A stretch of DNA of 64,000 nucleotides from an uncultured Opitutaceae bacterium (GTDB taxonomy: Bacteria; Verrucomicrobiota; Verrucomicrobiia; Opitutales; Opitutaceae), in contig CAJBES010000202.1 of NCBI GenBank assembly GCA_903952145.1, positions 1 through 64,000 on the forward strand. The letters run 5' to 3'. The position numbers were made by a program, and so were the translations under genes. How positions within the stretch are numbered: the stretch's first letter is position 1; the number at the start of each line of letters is the position of its first letter. The notes beneath the pieces are model-generated. The model searched no databases and was not told the DNA's origin. It saw only the letters and a program-made list of their open reading frames with translations. Below are positions 38,032 to 48,377 of this stretch, in pieces.

Positions 38032-39432
38032 ATGGCCACTCCCGCCCGCCCGACTCTCGAATCCGTCACCACCATCAACGCGGACGGCTCGCGGCCCTTT
38101 CTATATCCTGCCGATGTTTCCGGGCGTTTCACCCTGATCCGCAAGGTCTCGGCGCTGTTCCTGATCGCGTTCTATCTCTCCCTCCCGTGGATTAGGCTCG
38201 GTGATTACCCGGCGGTCTTTTTGGATATCGCCGAACGCCGATTCCACCTGTTCGGTCTGACCTTTGCGGCCCAGGACATGTGGCTGACGTTCTTCTTCAT
38301 CACCGGGCTCGGGTTTTCGCTGTTCTTCATCACCGCCCTGCTGGGCCGGGTATGGTGCGGCTATGCCTGCCCGCACTCGGTGTTTCTCGACCATGTCTAT
38401 CGCCGCATCGAGCGTTGGATCGACGGTGATTCGCTAAGTCGCCGCACCCTCACAACGGCTCCGCTCACGGTTGGGAAAGTGCTCAAACGCATGCTCAAAC
38501 ACGGTCTCTACATCGCGGTTTCGCTCGTCATCACCCACCTCTTTCTCGCCTACTTCGTGTCCCTGAGCGAGCTCTGGGTCATGATGCAGGAGCAACCGAC
38601 CGAGCATTGGGGCGCCTTCGTCTTCGTCTTCATCTTCGCCGGTATCCTCTACTTCAATTTTGCGTGGTTCCGTGAGCAGATGTGCATCGTCATCTGCCCC
38701 TATGGGCGCATGCAGTCAGCGTTGATCGACAACCATTCGCTGGTCATCGGTTATGACGCCGTGCGCGGCGAACCCAGGGGCAAGCTGGGCACGACCGGCG
38801 CCGGTGACTGTGTCGCCTGCAACCGCTGCGTGCAGGTCTGCCCCACCGGCATCGACATCCGCCAGGGTCTGCAACTGGAGTGCATCGGCTGCACCGCCTG
38901 CATCGATGCCTGCGATGAAGTGATGACCCGCGTCCATAAGCCACTTGGCCTCATCCGTTACGACTCACAAAAGTCCTTTGCCGGCGGCGTCACCCGCTGG
39001 CTGCGGCCCCGCACCGCCCTCTATGGAGTCTTGCTCGTGGTCGGAGCCTCGGTCGCCGGCTGGGCGATCTCCACGATCCAGTCTGCGAATGTAAGCATTA
39101 CCCGCATGACCGGTGCGCCGTATTTCGTGGATGCATCGTCCGTGCGCAACCAGTTCCTGGTCCGCCTCATCAACAAGCGCTCCACCCCGATGGCTTTCGT
39201 TGTCAGCGTCGCGGCGGCGACTGCCGTGCACCAGAATGGCCTGGAGACCGCGGTGACGGTCGCCTCGATGGGCGAGGAGGTCCGCCCCCTTGTGCTGCAG
39301 GTGCGACGCGCGGTCTATGCCGGTCCGTTCAAGTTCAAGCTCCGGGCCGCTGATGACGCCGGTACCTTCACCATTGACCGTGAGGTTGAATTTCTCGGCC
39401 CTGATCCTGGGCTCCTCCGCGAGGACGAGTAG
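38032..39432 (+). CDS. ccoG: cytochrome c oxidase accessory protein CcoG (4Fe-4S)
   Basis: GRVWCGYACPHSVFLDHVYRRIERWI; CVACNRCVQVCPTGIDIRQGLQLECIGCTACIDACDEVM. Confidence 0.93.
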   Translation: MATPARPTLESVTTINADGSRPFLYPADVSGRFTLIRKVSALFLIAFYLSLPWIRLGDYPAVFLDIAERRFHLFGLTFAAQDMWLTFFFITGLGFSLFFITALLGRVWCGYACPHSVFLDHVYRRIERWIDGDSLSRRTLTTAPLTVGKVLKRMLKHGLYIAVSLVITHLFLAYFVSLSELWVMMQEQPTEHWGAFVFVFIFAGILYFNFAWFREQMCIVICPYGRMQSALIDNHSLVIGYDAVRGEPRGKLGTTGAGDCVACNRCVQVCPTGIDIRQGLQLECIGCTACIDACDEVMTRVHKPLGLIRYDSQKSFAGGVTRWLRPRTALYGVLLVVGASVAGWAISTIQSANVSITRMTGAPYFVDASSVRNQFLVRLINKRSTPMAFVVSVAAATAVHQNGLETAVTVASMGEEVRPLVLQVRRAVYAGPFKFKLRAADDAGTFTIDREVEFLGPDPGLLREDE

Positions 39433-39446
39433 TCACCGCACCACCC

Positions 39447-39602
39447 ATGAACTCCCCCGCCGCTCCCCGCCGCAGCTGGTTGTGGCTCTGGATCCTCTTC
39501 GCTTTCATCCTGCAGCTTGCAGCCTGGGGCGCATGGCTCTACGTTGCCTCCCGGCACAGGGTTGACGAGGTCCCGCTCGCCACCCCGCGTGCCGCCTCTT
39601 GA
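39447..39602 (+). CDS. small single-TM protein in cco cluster
   Basis: MNSPAAPRRSWLWLWILFAFILQLAAWGAWLYVASRHRVDEVPLATPRAAS, 51 aa, between ccoG and the SafE-like gene. Confidence 0.5.
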   Translation: MNSPAAPRRSWLWLWILFAFILQLAAWGAWLYVASRHRVDEVPLATPRAAS

Positions 39603-39603
39603 A

Positions 39604-40302
39604 ATGGAAATGGCCGCTGTCAATTCCCCCGCCGCCGCCTTCGTGGCCGGCCTCATCACGAGCCTGCACTGCGTCGGCATGTGCGGCCCGCTCGCCTGTG
39701 CGCTGATGCCGGTGCGCCGCGACCAGGGCGACCCGCTGACCGTCAGCAGTGTCTACCACCTCGCACGCCTCGCCAGCTACGCGGTCCTTGGCGGTCTCGC
39801 CGGCGGTCTCGGCCAGGCCCCGCTCCATTGGCTGAACCACGACGTGCTGCGTTGGCTGCCGTGGGTGCTGGTGCTGTTCTTTGTCGCACTGGCCTTCCGC
39901 TGGGACCGCCTGCTCCGCAGGCCCGCCCTCCTCGGCGGCCTCACCCTGCGGCTCAGCCAATGGGCCGGCCGCCGCCCCCGACTTGAGGCCGCCGCCGCCC
40001 TCGGCTTCGCCACCCCGCTGCTCCCCTGCGGCCCGCTCTACTTCATCGTCTCGCTCGCGCTGCTGTCCGGCTCGGCCCTGCGCGGCCTCGAGTTCATGCT
40101 CGCCTTCGGCCTCGGCACCGTGCCGCTGCTCTGGCTCGCCCAGTCGCAATTCCAGTGGATCCGCCGCAAGCTCTCACCGCTGTGGCTCGACCGCCTGCGT
40201 CTCGGCTTCGCCCTCGGCACCGCATTGATCATCGCCTGGCGGCTCCGTAGCACGCTCGGCTTCAACGGACCGGACGTGAACAATTTCGTGTGCTGCTTCT
40301 GA
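39604..40302 (+). CDS. sulfite exporter TauE/SafE-like (CcoH-type) membrane protein
   Basis: AFVAGLITSLHCVGMCGPLACAL; multi-pass; GFATPLLPCGPLYFI. Confidence 0.85.
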   Translation: MEMAAVNSPAAAFVAGLITSLHCVGMCGPLACALMPVRRDQGDPLTVSSVYHLARLASYAVLGGLAGGLGQAPLHWLNHDVLRWLPWVLVLFFVALAFRWDRLLRRPALLGGLTLRLSQWAGRRPRLEAAAALGFATPLLPCGPLYFIVSLALLSGSALRGLEFMLAFGLGTVPLLWLAQSQFQWIRRKLSPLWLDRLRLGFALGTALIIAWRLRSTLGFNGPDVNNFVCCF

Positions 40303-40303
40303 A

Positions 40304-42703
40304 ATGCCGTCCGTCGTCACCGCGTCCTCTGGTCAGGGAGGTTCATGCCCAGCTACCGCCTGCCGCCACTGCGGTGCCCCGTTGTCCGGTGCGGCCCTGT
40401 CGGTCTCCGGTTTTTGCTGTGCCGGCTGTGCCTACGTCTACCGACTCGTGCACGAGCAGGGGCTCGACGCCTACTACCGCATCAAGGATACCGTCACCAC
40501 CCCGGTTGATAGCATGGTGTTCCACCCGCGGGACTACACCTGGCTTGAGGCCGCGCAGCGCGGGGCCGAACAGGCCGCCGGCGACCGGCCGCCGGCGCTG
40601 ACGCTCGCCGTGCAGGGCATATCCTGTGCCGGCTGTGTTTGGCTCATTGAGCGGATTTTCCAACAGCAGGAAGGGGCCCGCGATATCATCGTCAACGCCC
40701 AACTCGGTCAGTTGCGCCTGCGCTGGCTTCCCGGCCGCTTCGATGCGGCGGAGTTCGCCCGCACACTGCAAGTGTTCAACTATCTGCTCGGCCCGGTCGG
40801 TGAGGACTCAGGCGAACCCGAAAGCCGCGCCCTCATCCGCCGGCTCGGTCTCTGCGCAGCATTCGCCATGAACGTCATGCTCTTCACCCTCCCCGTGTAT
40901 TTTGGTATGAAGGAGGATTTCGAGTATGCCCGGCTCTTCGGCACACTCTCGATGCTGTTTGGCACCCTCAGCATGCTGGCAGGCGGTGGCTACTTCCTCG
41001 GCCGCGCCGTACAAAGCCTGCGCCTTGGGGCCATTCACATCGACCTGCCCATCGCCATTGGCATCACCGGCGCCTACCTTGGTTCCTTCTACGGCTGGAT
41101 CACCAGCCGCGAAGCCTTCGTCTACTTTGATTTCGTCAGCGGATTCATCCTGCTGATGCTGATTGGACGCTGGGCGCAGGTTGTCGCAGTGGAACGAAAC
41201 CGCCGGCGCCTGCTCGCGCAGCAGCCCAGACCCCAGCACATCAGCCTGCTCACTCCCGGCCAGCCTGCCCGTGACATTCCGCCCGAAGAGTTGTTGGTCG
41301 GGGCGGTGTTTGCCTTGCAGAGTGGCCAAACCGTTCCCGTCGAAACACAGCTCCGCGATGGTCCCGCGATTTTTTCCCTCGCTTCGATCAACGGCGAGTC
41401 CGAACCACGGTTGTTCCAGACCGGTCAGGGCGTGCCGGCAGGTGCCGTCAATGTCGGCCGCGCCGCCGTCGAACTGACCGCCCGGCAGCTCTGGTCGCAA
41501 TCTCTCCTCGCGGAGTTGCTCAAGCCACAGGAACGCGCCAGTTACCGCCACCGTTGGCTGGAGCACATCATCCGCGGGTATCTGATCGGCATCCTCGCCA
41601 TCGCGGCACTGGCAGGACTGGGCTGGTGGCTTGGCACCGGCGATCCCCTGCGCACTTGGTCAGTCGTCACAGCCGTTCTGGTAGTCTCCTGTCCCTGTGC
41701 CATTGGTCTGGCCTTTCCTTTGGCGGACGAGATGGCAACCGTCGCCCTGCGGCGGCGCGGCGTATTTGTGCGGGAAGCAGATCTTTGGTCAAGAATCACA
41801 CGTGTGCGCCATCTCGTTTTTGACAAGACCGGCACCCTCACGCTCGAGACGCCGGTCCTGCTGGATCCCAACACCGTCAGCCGGCTCGATGCCGCTACTC
41901 GTTCCGCACTATATACGCTGGTGCGGGACAATCCGCATCCGGTCAGCCAGTGCCTCCTCGAAAACCTGCTCACAGTCGACACCCCGCCGGCGTTTCCAGG
42001 CGTATTGAGGGAAACTATCGGCGCCGGCGTTGAGATCGGTCCATGGTCACTCGGTCGTGCCGGCTGGCGCGAGCAGACACCCGCGGATGGCGCCACAGTA
42101 CTCGCGCACAACGCCAAGGCCGTGGCCCGATTTCATTTCCGCGATACTGTCCGCCCGGATGCCGCCCGCGAACTGGCCGCCCTCCACAAACGCGGACTGC
42201 GCATTCATATCCTGAGCGGCGATCAACAGGGGAAAGTCGCCGCAATGGGCCGACAACTTGGCCTGCCGGCCGGGCAATGCCATGGTAATTGCGCCCCCCA
42301 GGACAAGGCTGCGTGGTTCGGCCAGCCCGGCCATGCCGACTCGCTCATGCTCGGCGATGGTGCGAACGACAGCATCGCCTTTGATCGCGCCCTCTGCCGG
42401 GGCACGCCGGTGATCCACCGCGGCGTGCTCGAGCAAAAGGCGGATTTTTACTATCTTGGTCGGGGTATTGCCGGCATCCGGGTGCTCTTCGAGGTAAACG
42501 ACCTCCACCGCCGCACGCAGTTCGTGATTCTCGTGTTCTCGGTGCTCTACAATCTCCTGGCAGTCGGCATGGCCGTGGCCGGGTGCATGAACCCCCTCCT
42601 CGCCGCCATCCTCATGCCCGCGAACTCCCTTGCCACCCTCGCCCTTGTCACCGCCGGCATGCGCCGCGCTGCCTGCCCTGCGCCCGCTGCAGCCTCCGGC
42701 TGA
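40304..42703 (+). CDS. ccoI: heavy-metal (copper) translocating P-type ATPase of cbb3 assembly
   Basis: CxxC-type metal-binding regions (GISCAGCVWLIERIF), CPC in VVSCPCAIGLAFPLA, DKTGTLT, GDGANDSIAF. Confidence 0.92.
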   Translation: MPSVVTASSGQGGSCPATACRHCGAPLSGAALSVSGFCCAGCAYVYRLVHEQGLDAYYRIKDTVTTPVDSMVFHPRDYTWLEAAQRGAEQAAGDRPPALTLAVQGISCAGCVWLIERIFQQQEGARDIIVNAQLGQLRLRWLPGRFDAAEFARTLQVFNYLLGPVGEDSGEPESRALIRRLGLCAAFAMNVMLFTLPVYFGMKEDFEYARLFGTLSMLFGTLSMLAGGGYFLGRAVQSLRLGAIHIDLPIAIGITGAYLGSFYGWITSREAFVYFDFVSGFILLMLIGRWAQVVAVERNRRRLLAQQPRPQHISLLTPGQPARDIPPEELLVGAVFALQSGQTVPVETQLRDGPAIFSLASINGESEPRLFQTGQGVPAGAVNVGRAAVELTARQLWSQSLLAELLKPQERASYRHRWLEHIIRGYLIGILAIAALAGLGWWLGTGDPLRTWSVVTAVLVVSCPCAIGLAFPLADEMATVALRRRGVFVREADLWSRITRVRHLVFDKTGTLTLETPVLLDPNTVSRLDAATRSALYTLVRDNPHPVSQCLLENLLTVDTPPAFPGVLRETIGAGVEIGPWSLGRAGWREQTPADGATVLAHNAKAVARFHFRDTVRPDAARELAALHKRGLRIHILSGDQQGKVAAMGRQLGLPAGQCHGNCAPQDKAAWFGQPGHADSLMLGDGANDSIAFDRALCRGTPVIHRGVLEQKADFYYLGRGIAGIRVLFEVNDLHRRTQFVILVFSVLYNLLAVGMAVAGCMNPLLAAILMPANSLATLALVTAGMRRAACPAPAAASG

Positions 42704-42756
42704 ACGGTGGCGCCGTGTCCAACTTTCGGGCTCCACTTCTCTATGCAGTGGGAAAG

Positions 42757-42842
<86 letters not shown>

Positions 42843-42963
42843 AAAAAAAGGGAAGGCGGAAACTCACGACTCAAACGGGGAAGTTCAAGTTCTTTTTACC
42901 CCCGTCTTGCCACTGGGCGGCGCAGCGTTTGTCTGAATCACATCCGGCCCCCCGGGCCGTGCC

Positions 42964-44403
42964 ATGAAAGCCCTGCTTGAGCATCCATTTGCCAGTGGTG
43001 TGCTGCCTCACCTCCTCACGGTGGGCGGTTTCCTGCTTGCCCTGTTCCTGATCGCGCGGCTGATGAGCGAGAAACGCCAGCCCACCAACACGGTCGCCTG
43101 GCTGCTTGTCATCCTCCTCATCCCTTACCTGGGCGTGCCTTTCTATCTGATTTTCGGAGGCCGGAAACTTAAACGGCTGGTCGCCCGGAAGGCCCCGCTG
43201 CCCCCGGGCCTCGCCGGCACCGGCATCATCCCGTCACCCGTCGCCGACCGCCCGGTCGCGCGCACCTTGACCGCCAGCGGCGCGCCGCCACCCGTGGCCG
43301 GCAATCGGTTGCGTTATCTGACCTTCGGTGAGGAGGCATACGCGGCCCTTGAGGAACAAATCCGGAGCGCGCAGCACTCGATCAGCATCATGACCTTCAT
43401 CCTCGGTCGCGATGACACGGGGCGTCGGATTGTCGCACTGCTGGCCCAACGCGCCCGGGAAGGCGTCAAGGTCCGTCTGCTACTCGATAGCGTGGGCAGT
43501 TTTTTTTCCAGCCGCCATTTCGTCCAGCCCCTGCGGAAGGCCGGGGGCGAGGTCGCGCGGTTCATGCCGGTGCTGCCCTTCACCACCCCGGGCTGGGCGA
43601 ACCTGCGCAATCACCGGAAAATCGCGCTCTTTGACAACTGCACTGCACTCGTCGGCGGCCACAATCTCGCCCGCGAATACATGGGTCCGGTGTTCCGCAA
43701 GAAACGCTGGGCTGATTTCGGCGCCGTGATCGAGGGGCCCGCCGTCGCACTCCTAGACGAAGTGTTCGCCGCCGACTGGTGCTTTGCCACCGGCCAGCCC
43801 AAGGAGCGGTTGCAGCAATCCAGCCCTCCCCCCGGTGCCACGCAGCCAGCCGGCAGGAGTGAACTGCAGATTGTCGCTAGCGGCCCCGATACACCGGGCG
43901 ACGCCCTTTACGAAGGCATCATCGAAATGATCCAGGAGGCCCGGAAAAGCATCTGGATCATCACCCCGTATTTCATTCCCGATGAGGTGCTGTATCGTTC
44001 GCTGCTGGTGAAAGCCCGCGCCGGCTGTCCGGTGACCCTGATTCTGCCGGCGCGCTCGAACCATCGCATCGCCGATTTCGCCCGCCGCCATTATGTGCGT
44101 GAACTCCGCTCCGCCGGAGTGACCGTCATGCACTACGGGCCGGGGATGTTACACGGCAAGACGGTCATCGTGGACGACCGCATCGGCCTGTTCGGCTCCG
44201 CCAATTTCGACCACCGCAGCCTGTTTGTGAACTTTGAGATCGGTGTTCTCGTGCATACGGAATCCGATGTCCTGGGCATGAAAACTTGGGCGGAGAAGCT
44301 CCTGCAATCCTGCCATCCGCCCAAACCGGAACGGCAAAGAAAACACCGTTTCATGGGCAACATCGCCGAAGATCTCTGCCGGATGCTGGCTCCCCTGCTC
44401 TGA
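42964..44403 (+). CDS. cls: cardiolipin synthase
   Basis: Two PLD motifs: NHRKIALFDN and HGKTVIVDD; N-terminal TMs. Confidence 0.9.
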   Translation: MKALLEHPFASGVLPHLLTVGGFLLALFLIARLMSEKRQPTNTVAWLLVILLIPYLGVPFYLIFGGRKLKRLVARKAPLPPGLAGTGIIPSPVADRPVARTLTASGAPPPVAGNRLRYLTFGEEAYAALEEQIRSAQHSISIMTFILGRDDTGRRIVALLAQRAREGVKVRLLLDSVGSFFSSRHFVQPLRKAGGEVARFMPVLPFTTPGWANLRNHRKIALFDNCTALVGGHNLAREYMGPVFRKKRWADFGAVIEGPAVALLDEVFAADWCFATGQPKERLQQSSPPPGATQPAGRSELQIVASGPDTPGDALYEGIIEMIQEARKSIWIITPYFIPDEVLYRSLLVKARAGCPVTLILPARSNHRIADFARRHYVRELRSAGVTVMHYGPGMLHGKTVIVDDRIGLFGSANFDHRSLFVNFEIGVLVHTESDVLGMKTWAEKLLQSCHPPKPERQRKHRFMGNIAEDLCRMLAPLL

Positions 44404-44423
44404 CCTGCTCCGGTTGGCCGGCT

Positions 44424-45782
44424 TCAAACCGCGTGCGCCTCAATGAATGAGCGAATCGCCGCTGCAGTCGCCGGCAGCCGGTGTTTGATGACCGGCTTGG
44501 CTTTCAGCACTTCCAGGCTCGGGTCCACGGGCACTTCACCGGTCGCCGACTGGATGGTTTCGGGAAACTTGGCTGGGCTGGCGGTCGCGAGCACGATGTT
44601 GACCCGCTGCGGATTCAAATCCCTGAAGGCACAGGCCGTGTGCGGATCGACGATATAGCCGTATGCTTGCTTCACCCGTTGGATGATCCCCGGAATTTCG
44701 CCATCATCGCAATGGGAGGCAGTGAAGGTGCCACGGTCCAGTTCAGTGAACCGGCAGCCGCCGTTCGTTTTGAATTCACGCATGATGGCGCGAACCTTGG
44801 CCCCGTCGCACCCCATCCTGTAATATAGGTAACGCTCGAAGTTTGAAGCCGCCTGGATATCCATGGACGGAGCGAGGCTCGGTGCGACTTGGCCCACCCG
44901 GTAATCGCCCGTGGTGAAGAACCGGTAGAGAATGTCATTCTGATTGGTCGCCACCTTGAAGCCGCTGATCGGGACGCCCATCTGCTGGAGCATCCAGCCG
45001 GCGAGGATATTGCCAAAGTTGCCCGTCGGCACGACAAACTCGACCTTCGCCTGCTCCGCGGCGGACAGGTGCAGCCATGCGTGCAGATAATACACGCACT
45101 GCGCCAGCACGCGGGCCAGATTGATCGAGTTCACCGCCGAAAGCCGGTGCCGGACCCGAAAATCCTGATCGCCGAAAATCTCCTTCAAGGCGGCCTGGGC
45201 GTCATCAAAGGTGCCGTCGACCGCGATCGCATGGACGTTTTCCGCACCGGTGCAGGTCATCTGCCGCTCCTGCAGGGGTGACACCCGCCCGTCCGGATAC
45301 AGGATGAAGATGGCCGTGCCGGGCTTGCCCAGCAGTCCGTGGATGGCCGCCGCGCCGGTGTCGCCCGAGGTGGCCCCCAGCACATTGATCGTCTCCTGCC
45401 GCACCCGGCACTGGCGTTCGTAGAGGTTGCCCAGCAATTGCAGGGCAAAATCCTTGAAGGCCAGGGTCGGCCCGTGGAAAAGCTCCAACACGTAAAGACC
45501 GTTCGCGAGCCGGCGGAGCGGCGCGATCTCCGTCCGGGCAAATTTGGTATACGAGCGCCGCACAATCTCCCGAAACTCCACTGCAGGAATGTCCGTTGCG
45601 AATAGGCGAAGAAACTCGAAACACAGGTCTGCGTAGGACAGCCCGGCCCATCCCGGCCACCGGCCGCGCAGATCGGGCAGTTGCTCCGGCAGGAAGAGCC
45701 CCCCGTCAGGCGCCAGTCCGGTCGCAACGGCTTCGGAGAAGCCGAGGGGCGCGGTCTGTCCACGGGTCGAGATGTAGCGCAT
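44424..45782 (-). CDS. thrC: threonine synthase
   Basis: MRYISTRGQTAPLGFSEAVATGLAPDGGLFLPE; FHGPTLAFKDFALQLLGNLYE; GATSGDTGAAAIHG. Confidence 0.94.
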   Translation of the reverse strand: MRYISTRGQTAPLGFSEAVATGLAPDGGLFLPEQLPDLRGRWPGWAGLSYADLCFEFLRLFATDIPAVEFREIVRRSYTKFARTEIAPLRRLANGLYVLELFHGPTLAFKDFALQLLGNLYERQCRVRQETINVLGATSGDTGAAAIHGLLGKPGTAIFILYPDGRVSPLQERQMTCTGAENVHAIAVDGTFDDAQAALKEIFGDQDFRVRHRLSAVNSINLARVLAQCVYYLHAWLHLSAAEQAKVEFVVPTGNFGNILAGWMLQQMGVPISGFKVATNQNDILYRFFTTGDYRVGQVAPSLAPSMDIQAASNFERYLYYRMGCDGAKVRAIMREFKTNGGCRFTELDRGTFTASHCDDGEIPGIIQRVKQAYGYIVDPHTACAFRDLNPQRVNIVLATASPAKFPETIQSATGEVPVDPSLEVLKAKPVIKHRLPATAAAIRSFIEAHAV

Positions 45783-45815
45783 CGTGTCTGCGCCGTGCGG
45801 CGCTTTACCCGGAGC

Positions 45816-47039
45816 TTACATGCTGAGCTGACTCAATTGGAACGCCTCGTGGGCCACGCGCGCCGCCTCATCCGCCCGCTCGAGATCCACCACGATGGAG
45901 ATCTTGATCTCCGAGGTGGTGATGAGCTCGATGTTGATGCCGACATCGGCCATCGCCTGGAAGAGCGTGGCCGCGACACCCGTGTGGGTTTTCATGCCGA
46001 CACCGACGACGGAAAGCTTGGCAATCTGCTCGTGGATGGCGACCTGTCCGCCGCCGATCTCGGCCAGTGCGGGTTCGAGCGCCTTCTGGGCGCGGTGTGA
46101 GTCACCCTGCGGGACCGTGAATGAAAGGTTGGCCACGCCGTGGCGGCCGACATTCTGCACGATCATGTCGACGATGACGTTGGCATCGGCGAGGGTGCGG
46201 AACACCTTCGCCGCCGAGCCCGGTTTGTCCACGATGTTGCTGACGATAATCTTGGCCTGGTCCTTGTCCACGGCCACGCCGCGGACAACGACCTTTTCCA
46301 TATATACGACTTCTTCTTTCACGATGGTTCCTGGGTTATGGTTGAAACTGGAACGGACGACGAAAACGACGTTGTATTTCTTGGCGAACTCGACGGAGCG
46401 CGACTGCATGACCTTGGAGCCGGACGAAGCCAGCTCCAGCATCTCGTCGTAGGAGATTTCGGTCAGTTTCCGGGCGTTTTTTACGACCCGCGGGTCGGCG
46501 GTGTAAACCCCGTCCACGTCGGTGTAGATCTCGCACAGATCAGCCTGCACGGCCGCCGCCAGTGCAATGGCGGTAAGGTCCGAGCCGCCGCGACCAAGCG
46601 TGGTGATATGGCCGTCGTCGTTGATGCCCTGAAATCCGGCCACAATGACCACCTTGCCTTCTTTGAGGTCCTTCTCGATGGGCTTGGCGTTGATCTTCTT
46701 GATCTTCGCCTTCGTGTGGAACCCGTCGGTGAAAATCCCTGCCTGTGCCCCGGTGTAGCTGACGGCGTCCACCCCTATTCCGTGGAGTGCCATGGCGGTG
46801 AGCGCAATGGTCTCCTGCTCACCGGTGGCGAGAAGCATGTCGAGCTCGCGCTCGCTGGGATGCTCGCAGACCGCCTTGGCACGGGCAATGAGCTCGTTGG
46901 TGACGCCGGACCGGGCCGAGACGACGACAACGACTTCGTTGCCGTCATCGCGTGTGGCCTTGATGCGTTCGGCGACCTTCTTGATGCGTTCGACGTCACC
47001 CACGGAGGTGCCGCCGTATTTTTGGACGATGCGTGCCAT
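45816..47039 (-). CDS. lysC: aspartate kinase
   Basis: IVQKYGGTSVGDVERIKKVAERI; TLGRGGSDLTAIALAAA; ACT domains. Confidence 0.95.
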   Translation of the reverse strand: MARIVQKYGGTSVGDVERIKKVAERIKATRDDGNEVVVVVSARSGVTNELIARAKAVCEHPSERELDMLLATGEQETIALTAMALHGIGVDAVSYTGAQAGIFTDGFHTKAKIKKINAKPIEKDLKEGKVVIVAGFQGINDDGHITTLGRGGSDLTAIALAAAVQADLCEIYTDVDGVYTADPRVVKNARKLTEISYDEMLELASSGSKVMQSRSVEFAKKYNVVFVVRSSFNHNPGTIVKEEVVYMEKVVVRGVAVDKDQAKIIVSNIVDKPGSAAKVFRTLADANVIVDMIVQNVGRHGVANLSFTVPQGDSHRAQKALEPALAEIGGGQVAIHEQIAKLSVVGVGMKTHTGVAATLFQAMADVGINIELITTSEIKISIVVDLERADEAARVAHEAFQLSQLSM

Positions 47040-47054
47040 GGTCGGGATGAAATT

Positions 47055-48377
47055 TTAGTCGTTGAAATCGCCGATGCGCAACAGCACAGGCCGTTCCAAG
47101 ACGCTGGCGAGCCGGGCCAGGTCGCGGAGCGTGGAGCGCATGGCCCGTTCATGGCTCTGGTGGGTGGTAAGCACGAGCGAGGCGGCGTCGGCCACCTCGG
47201 CGGGATTCTGGATCACACTGGCGATGCTAATGTGATGACGCGCCATGACCGAGGCCACGCGGGCGAGCACGCCCGGCTGGTCCCGGACGGTGAGCCTCAG
47301 GTAGTAACGGCACTTGATGTGTTCCGGGGGAGCCAACCGACAGCCGTTGCGTGCGGGCAGGGTCTCGGCGGCAGGCTGATACGCACTTTTGCCGCCCCGC
47401 AACAGGGCTGCCGCGTCAACAATATCACTGATGACCGCACTCGCAGTGGCGTCCTGCCCCGCCCCGCGCCCTATATAGAGCGTTGTCCCCACCACGTCGC
47501 CCGTAACCGAGATGGCGTTGAACACGCCGCTGACGTTGGCGATCACATTGCCCACAGGCAGCAGGGTCGGATGCACGCGCACGGAGAGTTCGTCGGACGA
47601 AAAATCCCGCGCGATCACGGCGAGCAATTTGATGCCGTAGCCCAGCACGGCGGCATTTTTGAAATCCGCGGGGGTAATGCGGTCGATGCCCTCGACCACC
47701 ATCTGCGCGGGTTTCACCCAGACCCCATGCGCGAGCCAGGCTAACACCGATGCTTTGTGGGCGGTGTCCCAGCCTTGCACGTCCAGCGCCTCGTCGGCCT
47801 CCGCGTATCCCATGCGCTTGGCCTCGGCGAGCACGCTCTTGTAAGGCGCATCCTGTTCCTCCATTTGGGTGAGGATGTAGTTACAGGTGCCGTTCAGGAT
47901 CCCGTAGATGTGCGGGAAACGGTTGGCGACGAGACCCTCGCGCAGGGCCTTGATGATCGGGATGCCGCCGGCGACGCTCGCCTCAAAAAGGAAATGCCCC
48001 CCGTGCCTATGCGCCGTCGCAAATATTTCCGCGCCGTGGGCACAGATCAGAGCTTTGTTGGCCGAGACGACACTCTTGCCCAGCCGCAACGCCGCGAGGG
48101 TCAATTCGCGGGCCAGCCCCGTGCCGCCAATCAGTTCGCACACAATCTGAATGGAGGGATCCGTGGCGACCGCCAGCGCGTCTACCGTCAGACGGGCGGC
48201 CGGAATCCTGACGCTGCGCGCCTTGCGCAATTTGCGCACGGCCACGCGGTGCAGTTCGAGCCTGACCCCCAGCCTGTTTTCTAACTCGGTCCGGGAGCGG
48301 GTGAAGTGCTTCCACACACCCTGGCCGACGGTGCCAAACCCACACAATCCGATTCTGATGACAGGTGTCTGGCTCAT
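47055..48377 (-). CDS. hom: homoserine dehydrogenase
   Basis: IGLCGFGTVGQGVWKHF; VSANKALICAHG; GILNGTCNYILTQME; ACT C-terminus. Confidence 0.95.
   Translation of the reverse strand: MSQTPVIRIGLCGFGTVGQGVWKHFTRSRTELENRLGVRLELHRVAVRKLRKARSVRIPAARLTVDALAVATDPSIQIVCELIGGTGLARELTLAALRLGKSVVSANKALICAHGAEIFATAHRHGGHFLFEASVAGGIPIIKALREGLVANRFPHIYGILNGTCNYILTQMEEQDAPYKSVLAEAKRMGYAEADEALDVQGWDTAHKASVLAWLAHGVWVKPAQMVVEGIDRITPADFKNAAVLGYGIKLLAVIARDFSSDELSVRVHPTLLPVGNVIANVSGVFNAISVTGDVVGTTLYIGRGAGQDATASAVISDIVDAAALLRGGKSAYQPAAETLPARNGCRLAPPEHIKCRYYLRLTVRDQPGVLARVASVMARHHISIASVIQNPAEVADAASLVLTTHQSHERAMRSTLRDLARLASVLERPVLLRIGDFND

Noticed and set aside
46140-47744. 534-aa plus-strand ORF
   Set aside because: Antisense to lysC and hom, which have strong family motifs.
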